This document shows positions 50,612-62,400 of a DNA stretch of 64,000 nucleotides, piece after piece. Positions within the stretch are counted from its first letter, which is position 1. Each line of letters begins with the position of its first letter. Under the pieces are notes generated by a model, which did no database searches, was not told the DNA's origin, and saw only the letters and a list, made by a program, of their open reading frames with translations. Source of the stretch: Karalla daura (taxonomy: Eukaryota; Chordata; Actinopteri; Chaetodontiformes; Leiognathidae); NCBI GenBank assembly GCA_029224185.1, contig CM055198.1, forward strand, positions 4,290,424-4,354,423, given 5' to 3'. The translations under genes and the position numbers were made by a program.

Positions 50612-53600
50612 AGCGAGCGAGCCCAAACCCACCATTTGGGGTGTGAGCCGCCTCCGGGGTGGCCCACGCTCACTGGAAAAAGCAATCCTGATGCCGGATT
50701 TGATCCTGGAGCTGAGATATTAAAGCTCGCCGAAAGTGAAAAAAACGACCACCCCGGACCTGTCGTTTTGGCCGAGAACCCGACCCCGAGCGAGCGAGCC
50801 CAAACCCACAATGTGGGGCGTGAGCCGCCTCCGGGGTGGCCCACGCTCACTGGAAAAAGCAATCCCGATGCCGGGTGTTGTTCCGGAGCTGAGATATTTA
50901 CCTTCAACGAAAAGGAAAAAAACGACCACCCCGGACCTGTCGTTTTGGCAGAGATCCCGACCCCGAGCGAGCGAGCCCAAACCCACCATTTGGGGTGTGA
51001 GCCGCCTCCGGGGTGGCCCACGCTCACTGGAAAAAGCAATCCCGATGCCGGATTTGATCCTGGAGCTGAGATATTAAAGCTCGCCGAAAGTGAAAAAAAC
51101 GACCACCCCGGACCTGTCGTTTTGGCCGAGATCCCGACCCTGAGCGAGCGAGCCCAAACCCACCATTTGGGGTGTGAGCCGCCTCCGGGGTGGCCCACGC
51201 TCACTGGAAAAAGCAATCCCGATGCCGGATTTGATCCTGGAGCTGAGATATGAAAGCTCGCCGAAAGTGAAAAAAACGACCACCCCGGACCTGTCGTTTT
51301 GGCCGAGATCCCGACCCCGAGCGAGCGAGCCCAAACCCACCATTTGGGGTGTGAGCCGCCTCCGGGGTGGCCCACGCTCACTGGAAAAAGCAATCCCGAT
51401 GCCGGATTTGATCCTGGAGCTGAGATATTAAAGCTCGCCGAAAGTGAAAAAAACGACCACCCCGGACCTGTCGTTTTGGCCGAGATCCCGACCCTGAGCG
51501 AGCGAGCCCAAACCCACCATTTGGGGTGTGAGCCGCCTCCGGGGTGGCCCACGCTCACTGGAAAAAGCAATCCCGATGCCGGATTTGATCCTGGAGCTGA
51601 GATATTAAAGCTCGCCGAAAGTGAAAAAAACGACCACCCCGGACCTGTCGTTTTGGCCGAGATCCCGACCCCGAGCGAGCGAGCCCAAACCCACCATTTG
51701 GGGTGTGAGCCGCCTCCGGGGTGGCCCACGCTCACTGGAAAAAGCAATCCCGATGCCGGATTTGATCCTGGAGCTGAGATATTAAAGCTCGCCGAAAGTG
51801 AAAAAAACGACCACCCCGGACCTGTCGTTTTGGCCGAGATCCCGACCCCGAGCGAGCGAGCCCAAACCCACCATTTGGGGTGTGAGCCGCCTCCGGGGTG
51901 GCCCACGCTCACTGGAAAAAGCAATCCCGATGCCGGATTTGATCCTGGAGCTGAGATATTAAAGCTCGCCGAAAGTGAAAAAAACGACCACCCCGGACCT
52001 GTCGTTTTGGCCGAGATCCCGACCCTGAGCGAGCGAGCCCAAACCCACCATTTGGGGTGTGAGCCGCCTCCGGGGTGGCCCACGCTCACTGGAAAAAGCA
52101 ATCCCAATGCCGGATTTGATCCTGGAGCTGAGATATGAAAGCTCGCCGAAAGTGAAAAAAACGACCACCCCGGACCTGTCGTTTTGGCCGAGATCCCGAC
52201 CCCGAGCGAGCGAGCCCAAACCCACCATTTGGGGTGTGAGCCGCCTCCGGGGTGGCCCACGCTCACTGGAAAAAGCAATCCTGATGCCGGATTTGATCCT
52301 GGAGCTGAGATATTAAAGCTCGCCGAAAGTGAAAAAAACGACCACCCCGGACCTGTCGTTTTGGCCGAGAACCCGACCCCGAGCGAGCGAGCCCAAACCC
52401 ACAATGTGGGGCGTGAGCCGCCTCCGGGGTGGCCCACGCTCACTGGAAAAAGCAATCCCGATGCCGGGTGTTGTTCCGGAGCTGAGATATTTACCTTCAA
52501 CGAAAAGGAAAAAAACGACCACCCCGGACCTGTCGTTTTGGCCGAGAACCCGACCCCGAGCGAGCGAGCCCAAACCCACCATTTGGGGTGTGAGCCGCCT
52601 CCGGGGTGGCCCACGCTCACTGGAAAAAGCAATCCCGATGCCGGATTTGATCCTGGAGCTGAGATATGAAAGCTCGCCGAAAGTGAAAAAAACGACCACC
52701 CCGGACCTGTCGTTTTGGCCGAGATCCCGACCCCGAGCGAGCGAGCCCAAACCCACCATTTGGGGTGTGAGCCGCCTCCGGGGTGGCCCACGCTCACTGG
52801 AAAAAGCAATCCCGATGCCGGATTTGATCCTGGAGCTGAGATATTAAAGCTCGCCGAAAGTGAAAAAAACGACCACCCCGGACCTGTCGTTTTGGCCGAG
52901 AACCCGACCCCGAGCGAGCGAGCCCAAACCCACCATTTGGGGTGTGAGCCGCCTCCGGGGTGGCCCACGCTCACTGGAAAAAGCAATCCCGATGCCGGAT
53001 TTGATCCTGGAGCTGAGATATTAAAGCTCGCCGAAAGTGAAAAAAACGACCACCCCGGACCTGTCGTTTTGGCAGAGATCCCGACCCCGAGCGAGCGAGC
53101 CCAAACCCACCATTTGGGGTGTGAGCCGCCTCCGGGGTGGCCCACGCTCACTGGAAAAAGCAATCCCGATGCCGGATTTGATCCTGGAGCTGAGATATGA
53201 AAGCTCGCCGAAAGTGAAAAAAACGACCACCCCGGACCTGTCGTTTTGGCCGAGATCCCGACCCTGAGCGAGCGAGCCCAAACCCACCATTTGGGGTGTG
53301 AGCCGCCTCCGGGGTGGCCCACGCTCACTGGAAAAAGCAATCCCGATGCCGGATTTGATCCTGGAGCTGAGATATTAAAGCTCGCCGAAAGTGAAAAAAA
53401 CGACCACCCCGGACCTGTCGTTTTGGCCGAGATCCCGACCCTGAGCGAGCGAGCCCAAACCCACCATTTGGGGTGTGAGCCGCCTCCGGGGTGGCCCACG
53501 CTCACTGGAAAAAGCAATCCCGATGCCGGATTTGATCCTGGAGCTGAGATATTAAAGCTCGCCGAAAGTGAAAAAAACGACCACCCCGGACCTGTCGTTT

Positions 53601-53797
53601 TGGCCGAGATCCCGACCCTGAGCGAGCGAGCCCAAACCCACCATTTGGGGTGTGAGCCGCCTCCGGGGTGGCCCACGCTCACTGGAAAAAGCAATCCCGA
53701 TGCCGGATTTGATCCTGGAGCTGAGATATTAAAGCTCGCCGAAAGTGAAAAAAACGACCACCCCGGACCTGTCGTTTTGGCAGAGATCCCGACCCCG
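50612..53797 (+). repeat. 18-monomer segment duplicated 28 monomers upstream, copy 2
   Basis: This is the second copy of 45,656-48,841. The match ends at the unit whose CCGGGGAGGCC marker (53,846) opens the next duplication family. Confidence 0.85.
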
Positions 53798-56700
53798 AGC
53801 GAGCGAGCCCAAACCCACCATTTGGGGTGTGAGCCGCCTCCGGGGAGGCCCACGCTCACTGGAAAAAGCAATCCCGATGCCGGATTTGATCCTGGAGCTG
53901 AGATATGAAAGCTCGCCGAAAGTGAAAAAAACGACCACCCCGGACCTGTCGTTTTGGCCGAGAACCCGACCCCGAGCGAGCGAGCCCAAACCCACCATTT
54001 GGGGTGTGAGCCGCCTCCGGGGTGGCCCACGCTCACTGGAAAAAGCAATCCCGATGCCGGATTTGATCCTGGAGCTGAGATATTAAAGCTCGCCGAAAGT
54101 GAAAAAAACGACCACCCCGGACCTGTCGTTTTGGCAGAGATCCCGACCCCGAGCGAGCGAGCCCAAACCCACCATTTGGGGTGTGAGCCGCCTCCGGGGT
54201 GGCCCACGCTCACTGGAAAAAGCAATCCCGATGCCGGATTTGATCCTGGAGCTGAGATATGAAAGCTCGCCGAAAGTGAAAAAAACGACCACCCCGGACC
54301 TGTCGTTTTGGCCGAGATCCCGACCCCGAGCGAGCGAGCCCAAACCCACCATTTGGGGTGTGAGCCGCCTCCGGGGTGGCCCACGCTCACTGGAAAAAGC
54401 AATCCCGAGGCCGGCTTTGATCCTGGAGCTGAGATATTAAAGCTCGCCGAAAGTGAAAAAAACGACCACCCCGGACCTGTCGTTTTGGCCGAGATCCCGA
54501 CCCCGAGCGAGCGAGCCCAAACCCACCATTTGGGGTGTGAGCCGCCTCCGGGGTGGCCCACGCTCACTGGAAAAAGCAATCCCGATGCCGGGTGTTGTTC
54601 CGGAGCTGAGATATTTACCTTCAACGAAAAGGAAAAAAACGACCACCCCGGACCTGTCGTTTTGGCAGAGATCCCGACCCCGAGCGAGCGAGCCCAAACC
54701 CACCATTTGGGGTGTGAGCCGCCTCCGGGGTGGCCCACGCTCACTGGAAAAAGCAATCCCGATGCCGGATTTGATCCTGGAGCTGAGATATGAAAGCTCG
54801 CCGAAAGTGAAAAAAACGACCACCCCGGACCTGTCGTTTTGGCCGAGATCCCGACCCCGAGCGAGCGAGCCCAAACCCACCATTTGGGGTGTGAGCCGCC
54901 TCCGGGGTGGCCCACGCTCACTGGAAAAAGCAATCCCGATGCCGGATTTGATCCTGGAGCTGAGATATTAAAGCTCGCCGAAAGTGAAAAAAACGACCAC
55001 CCCGGACCTGTCGTTTTGGCCGAGAACCCGACCCCGAGCGAGCGAGCCCAAACCCACCATTTGGGGTGTGAGCCGCCTCCGGGGTGGCCCACGCTCACTG
55101 GAAAAAGCAATCCCGATGCCGGATTTGATCCTGGAGCTGAGATATTAAAGCTCGCCGAAAGTGAAAAAAACGACCACCCCGGACCTGTCGTTTTGGCAGA
55201 GATCCCGACCCCGAGCGAGCGAGCCCAAACCCACCATTTGGGGTGTGAGCCGCCTCCGGGGTGGCCCACGCTCACTGGAAAAAGCAATCCCGATGCCGGA
55301 TTTGATCCTGGAGCTGAGATATGAAAGCTCGCCGAAAGTGAAAAAAACGACCACCCCGGACCTGTCGTTTTGGCCGAGATCCCGACCCTGAGCGAGCGAG
55401 CCCAAACCCACCATTTGGGGTGTGAGCCGCCTCCGGGGTGGCCCACGCTCACTGGAAAAAGCAATCCCGATGCCGGATTTGATCCTGGAGCTGAGATATT
55501 AAAGCTCGCCGAAAGTGAAAAAAACGACCACCCCGGACCTGTCGTTTTGGCCGAGATCCCGACCCCGAGCGAGCGAGCCCAAACCCACCATTTGGGGTGT
55601 GAGCCGCCTCCGGGGTGGCCCACGCTCACTGGAAAAAGCAATCCCGAGGCCGGATTTGATCCTGGAGCTGAGATATTAAAGCTCGCCGAAAGTGAAAAAA
55701 ACGACCACCCCGGACCTGTCGTTTTGGCCGAGATCCCGACCCCGAGCGAGCGAGCCCAAACCCACCATTTGGGGTGTGAGCCGCCTCCGGGGTGGCCCAC
55801 GCTCACTGGAAAAAGCAATCCCGATGCCGGATTTGATCCTGGAGCTGAGATATTAAAGCTCGCCGAAAGTGAAAAAAACGACCACCCCGGACCTGTCGTT
55901 TTGGCCGAGATCCCGACCCCGAGCGAGCGAGCCCAAACCCACCATTTGGGGTGTGAGCCGCCTCCGGGGTGGCCCACGCTCACTGGAAAAAGCAATCCCG
56001 ATGCCGGATTTGATCCTGGAGCTGAGATATTAAAGCTCGCCGAAAGTGAAAAAAACGACCACCCCGGACCTGTCGTTTTGGCCGAGATCCCGACCCTGAG
56101 CGAGCGAGCCCAAACCCACCATTTGGGGTGTGAGCCGCCTCCGGGGTGGCCCACGCTCACTGGAAAAAGCAATCCCAATGCCGGATTTGATCCTGGAGCT
56201 GAGATATGAAAGCTCGCCGAAAGTGAAAAAAACGACCACCCCGGACCTGTCGTTTTGGCCGAGATCCCGACCCCGAGCGAGCGAGCCCAAACCCACCATT
56301 TGGGGTGTGAGCCGCCTCCGGGGTGGCCCACGCTCACTGGAAAAAGCAATGATGATGCCGGATTTGATCCTGGAGCTGAGATATTAAAGCTCGCCGAAAG
56401 TGAAAAAAACGACCACCCCGGACCTGTCGTTTTGGCCGAGAACCCGACCCCGAGCGAGCGAGCCCAAACCCACAATGTGGGGCGTGAGCCGCCTCCGGGG
56501 TGGCCCACGCTCACTGGAAAAAGCAATCCCGATGCCGGGTGTTGTTCCGGAGCTGAGATATTTACCTTCAACGAAAAGGAAAAAAACGACCACCCCGGAC
56601 CTGTCGTTTTGGCAGAGATCCCGACCCCGAGCGAGCGAGCCCAAACCCACCATTTGGGGTGTGAGCCGCCTCCGGGGTGGCCCACGCTCACTGGAAAAAG

Positions 56701-57514
56701 CAATCCCGATGCCGGATTTGATCCTGGAGCTGAGATATTAAAGCTCGCCGAAAGTGAAAAAAACGACCACCCCGGACCTGTCGTTTTGGCCGAGATCCCG
56801 ACCCTGAGCGAGCGAGCCCAAACCCACCATTTGGGGTGTGAGCCGCCTCCGGGGTGGCCCACGCTCACTGGAAAAAGCAATCCCGATGCCGGATTTGATC
56901 CTGGAGCTGAGATATGAAAGCTCGCCGAAAGTGAAAAAAACGACCACCCCGGACCTGTCGTTTTGGCCGAGATCCCGACCCCGAGCGAGCGAGCCCAAAC
57001 CCACCATTTGGGGTGTGAGCCGCCTCCGGGGTGGCCCACGCTCACTGGAAAAAGCAATCCCGATGCCGGATTTGATCCTGGAGCTGAGATATTAAAGCTC
57101 GCCGAAAGTGAAAAAAACGACCACCCCGGACCTGTCGTTTTGGCCGAGATCCCGACCCTGAGCGAGCGAGCCCAAACCCACCATTTGGGGTGTGAGCCGC
57201 CTCCGGGGTGGCCCACGCTCACTGGAAAAAGCAATCCCGATGCCGGATTTGATCCTGGAGCTGAGATATTAAAGCTCGCCGAAAGTGAAAAAAACGACCA
57301 CCCCGGACCTGTCGTTTTGGCCGAGATCCCGACCCCGAGCGAGCGAGCCCAAACCCACCATTTGGGGTGTGAGCCGCCTCCGGGGTGGCCCACGCTCACT
57401 GGAAAAAGCAATCCCGATGCCGGATTTGATCCTGGAGCTGAGATATTAAAGCTCGCCGAAAGTGAAAAAAACGACCACCCCGGACCTGTCGTTTTGGCCG
57501 AGAACCCGACCCCG
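53267..57514 (+). repeat. 24-monomer segment of the 35/36-monomer duplication, copy 1
   Basis: Twelve units (53,267-55,392) match 59,462-61,587 at 6,195 bases (35 monomers). The next twelve match from 61,763 at 6,372 bases (36 monomers). Shared rare markers are CCGGGGAGGCC (aggcc at 53,846 and 60,041) and AATGATGATGCC (gatgatg at 56,351 and 62,723). The change of offset means one copy gained or lost a single monomer at about 55,391 / 61,588-61,762. Confidence 0.9.
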
Positions 57515-59461
57515 AGCGAGCGAGCCCAAACCCACCATTTGGGGTGTGAGCCGCCTCCGGGGTGGCCCACGCTCACTGGAAAAAGCAATCCCGATGCCGG
57601 ATTTGATCCTGGAGCTGAGATATTAAAGCTCGCCGAAAGTGAAAAAAACGACCACCCCGGACCTGTCGTTTTGGCAGAGATCCCGACCCCGAGCGAGCGA
57701 GCCCAAACCCACCATTTGGGGTGTGAGCCGCCTCCGGGGTGGCCCACGCTCACTGGAAAAAGCAATCCCGATGCCGGATTTGATCCTGGAGCTGAGATAT
57801 GAAAGCTCGCCGAAAGTGAAAAAAACGACCACCCCGGACCTGTCGTTTTGGCCGAATTCCCGACCCCGAGCGAGCGAGCCCAAACCCACCATTTGGGGTG
57901 TGAGCCGCCTCCGGGGTGGCCCACGCTCACTGGAAAAAGCAATCCCGATGCCGGATTTGATCCTGGAGCTGAGATATTAAAGCTCGCCGAAAGTGAAAAA
58001 AACGACCACCCCGGACCTGTCGTTTTGGCCGAGAACCCGACCCCGAGCGAGCGAGCCCAAACCCACCATTTGGGGTGTGAGCCGCCTCCGGGGTGGCCCA
58101 CGCTCACTGGAAAAAGCAATCCCGATGCCGGATTTGATCCTGGAGCTGAGATATTAAAGCTCGCCGAAAGTGAAAAAAACGACCACCCCGGACCTGTCGT
58201 TTTGGCAGAGATCCCGACCCCGAGCGAGCGAGCCCAAACCCACCATTTGGGGTGTGAGCCGCCTCCGGGGTGGCCCACGCTCACTGGAAAAAGCAATCCC
58301 GATGCCGGATTTGATCCTGGAGCTGAGATATGAAAGCTCGCCGAAAGTGAAAAAAACGACCACCCCGGACCTGTCGTTTTGGCCGAGATCCCGACCCTGA
58401 GCGAGCGAGCCCAAACCCACCATTTGGGGTGTGAGCCGCCTCCGGGGTGGCCCACGCTCACTGGAAAAAGCAATCCCGATGCCGGATTTGATCCTGGAGC
58501 TGAGATATTAAAGCTCGCCGAAAGTGAAAAAAACGACCACCCCGGACCTGTCGTTTTGGCCGAGATCCCGACCCTGAGCGAGCGAGCCCAAACCCACCAT
58601 TTGGGGTGTGAGCCGCCTCCGGGGTGGCCCACGCTCACTGGAAAAAGCAATCCCGATGCCGGATTTGATCCTGGAGCTGAGATATTAAAGCTCGCCGAAA
58701 GTGAAAAAAACGACCACCCCGGACCTGTCGTTTTGGCCGAGATCCCGACCCCGAGCGAGCGAGCCCAAACCCACCATTTGGGGTGTGAGCCGCCTCCGGG
58801 GTGGCCCACGCTCACTGGAAAAAGCAATCCCGAGGCCGGATTTGATCCTGGAGCTGAGATATTAAAGCTCGCCGAAAGTGAAAAAAACGACCACCCCGGA
58901 CCTGTCGTTTTGGCCGAGATCCCGACCCTGAGCGAGCGAGCCCAAACCCACCATTTGGGGTGTGAGCCGCCTCCGGGGTGGCCCACGCTCACTGGAAAAA
59001 GCAATCCCGATGCCGGATTTGATCCTGGAGCTGAGATATTAAAGCTCGCCGAAAGTGAAAAAAACGACCACCCCGGACCTGTCGTTTTGGCCGAGATCCC
59101 GACCCCGAGCGAGCGAGCCCAAACCCACCATTTGGGGTGTGAGCCGCCTCCGGGGTGGCCCACGCTCACTGGAAAAAGCAATCCCGATGCCGGATTTGAT
59201 CCTGGAGCTGAGATATTAAAGCTCGCCGAAAGTGAAAAAAACGACCACCCCGGACCTGTCGTTTTGGCAGAGATCCCGACCCCGAGCGAGCGAGCCCAAA
59301 CCCACCATTTGGGGTGTGAGCCGCCTCCGGGGTGGCCCACGCTCACTGGAAAAAGCAATCCCGATGCCGGATTTGATCCTGGAGCTGAGATATGAAAGCT
59401 CGCCGAAAGTGAAAAAAACGACCACCCCGGACCTGTCGTTTTGGCCGAGATCCCGACCCTG
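57515..59461 (+). repeat. Eleven-monomer segment between the two 35/36-monomer copies
   Basis: It is built of A units only, with four 110G units and no B. One junction has GCCGAATTCCC (GAATTC at 57,854-57,859), the only EcoRI site I noticed in the window, where other units read GAGATCCC or GAGAACCC. Confidence 0.82.
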
Positions 59462-62400
59462 AGCGAGCGAGCCCAAACCCACCATTTGGGGTGTGAGCCG
59501 CCTCCGGGGTGGCCCACGCTCACTGGAAAAAGCAATCCCGATGCCGGATTTGATCCTGGAGCTGAGATATTAAAGCTCGCCGAAAGTGAAAAAAACGACC
59601 ACCCCGGACCTGTCGTTTTGGCCGAGATCCCGACCCTGAGCGAGCGAGCCCAAACCCACCATTTGGGGTGTGAGCCGCCTCCGGGGTGGCCCACGCTCAC
59701 TGGAAAAAGCAATCCCGATGCCGGATTTGATCCTGGAGCTGAGATATTAAAGCTCGCCGAAAGTGAAAAAAACGACCACCCCGGACCTGTCGTTTTGGCC
59801 GAGATCCCGACCCTGAGCGAGCGAGCCCAAACCCACCATTTGGGGTGTGAGCCGCCTCCGGGGTGGCCCACGCTCACTGGAAAAAGCAATCCCGATGCCG
59901 GATTTGATCCTGGAGCTGAGATATTAAAGCTCGCCGAAAGTGAAAAAAACGACCACCCCGGACCTGTCGTTTTGGCAGAGATCCCGACCCCGAGCGAGCG
60001 AGCCCAAACCCACCATTTGGGGTGTGAGCCGCCTCCGGGGAGGCCCACGCTCACTGGAAAAAGCAATCCCGATGCCGGATTTGATCCTGGAGCTGAGATA
60101 TGAAAGCTCGCCGAAAGTGAAAAAAACGACCACCCCGGACCTGTCGTTTTGGCCGAGAACCCGACCCCGAGCGAGCGAGCCCAAACCCACCATTTGGGGT
60201 GTGAGCCGCCTCCGGGGTGGCCCACGCTCACTGGAAAAAGCAATCCCGATGCCGGATTTGATCCTGGAGCTGAGATATTAAAGCTCGCCGAAAGTGAAAA
60301 AAACGACCACCCCGGACCTGTCGTTTTGGCAGAGATCCCGACCCCGAGCGAGCGAGCCCAAACCCACCATTTGGGGTGTGAGCCGCCTCCGGGGTGGCCC
60401 ACGCTCACTGGAAAAAGCAATCCCGATGCCGGATTTGATCCTGGAGCTGAGATATGAAAGCTCGCCGAAAGTGAAAAAAACGACCACCCCGGACCTGTCG
60501 TTTTGGCCGAGATCCCGACCCCGAGCGAGCGAGCCCAAACCCACCATTTGGGGTGTGAGCCGCCTCCGGGGTGGCCCACGCTCACTGGAAAAAGCAATCC
60601 CGAGGCCGGCTTTGATCCTGGAGCTGAGATATTAAAGCTCGCCGAAAGTGAAAAAAACGACCACCCCGGACCTGTCGTTTTGGCCGAGATCCCGACCCCG
60701 AGCGAGCGAGCCCAAACCCACCATTTGGGGTGTGAGCCGCCTCCGGGGTGGCCCACGCTCACTGGAAAAAGCAATCCCGATGCCGGGTGTTGTTCCGGAG
60801 CTGAGATATTTACCTTCAACGAAAAGGAAAAAAACGACCACCCCGGACCTGTCGTTTTGGCAGAGATCCCGACCCCGAGCGAGCGAGCCCAAACCCACCA
60901 TTTGGGGTGTGAGCCGCCTCCGGGGTGGCCCACGCTCACTGGAAAAAGCAATCCCGATGCCGGATTTGATCCTGGAGCTGAGATATGAAAGCTCGCCGAA
61001 AGTGAAAAAAACGACCACCCCGGACCTGTCGTTTTGGCCGAGATCCCGACCCCGAGCGAGCGAGCCCAAACCCACCATTTGGGGTGTGAGCCGCCTCCGG
61101 GGTGGCCCACGCTCACTGGAAAAAGCAATCCCGATGCCGGATTTGATCCTGGAGCTGAGATATTAAAGCTCGCCGAAAGTGAAAAAAACGACCACCCCGG
61201 ACCTGTCGTTTTGGCCGAGAACCCGACCCCGAGCGAGCGAGCCCAAACCCACCATTTGGGGTGTGAGCCGCCTCCGGGGTGGCCCACGCTCACTGGAAAA
61301 AGCAATCCCGATGCCGGATTTGATCCTGGAGCTGAGATATTAAAGCTCGCCGAAAGTGAAAAAAACGACCACCCCGGACCTGTCGTTTTGGCAGAGATCC
61401 CGACCCCGAGCGAGCGAGCCCAAACCCACCATTTGGGGTGTGAGCCGCCTCCGGGGTGGCCCACGCTCACTGGAAAAAGCAATCCCGATGCCGGATTTGA
61501 TCCTGGAGCTGAGATATGAAAGCTCGCCGAAAGTGAAAAAAACGACCACCCCGGACCTGTCGTTTTGGCCGAGATCCCGACCCTGAGCGAGCGAGCCCAA
61601 ACCCACCATTTGGGGTGTGAGCCGCCTCCGGGGTGGCCCACGCTCACTGGAAAAAGCAATCCCGATGCCGGATTTGATCCTGGAGCTGAGATATTAAAGC
61701 TCGCCGAAAGTGAAAAAAACGACCACCCCGGACCTGTCGTTTTGGCCGAGATCCCGACCCTGAGCGAGCGAGCCCAAACCCACCATTTGGGGTGTGAGCC
61801 GCCTCCGGGGTGGCCCACGCTCACTGGAAAAAGCAATCCCGATGCCGGATTTGATCCTGGAGCTGAGATATTAAAGCTCGCCGAAAGTGAAAAAAACGAC
61901 CACCCCGGACCTGTCGTTTTGGCCGAGATCCCGACCCCGAGCGAGCGAGCCCAAACCCACCATTTGGGGTGTGAGCCGCCTCCGGGGTGGCCCACGCTCA
62001 CTGGAAAAAGCAATCCCGAGGCCGGATTTGATCCTGGAGCTGAGATATTAAAGCTCGCCGAAAGTGAAAAAAACGACCACCCCGGACCTGTCGTTTTGGC
62101 CGAGATCCCGACCCCGAGCGAGCGAGCCCAAACCCACCATTTGGGGTGTGAGCCGCCTCCGGGGTGGCCCACGCTCACTGGAAAAAGCAATCCCGATGCC
62201 GGATTTGATCCTGGAGCTGAGATATTAAAGCTCGCCGAAAGTGAAAAAAACGACCACCCCGGACCTGTCGTTTTGGCCGAGATCCCGACCCCGAGCGAGC
62301 GAGCCCAAACCCACCATTTGGGGTGTGAGCCGCCTCCGGGGTGGCCCACGCTCACTGGAAAAAGCAATCCCGATGCCGGATTTGATCCTGGAGCTGAGAT

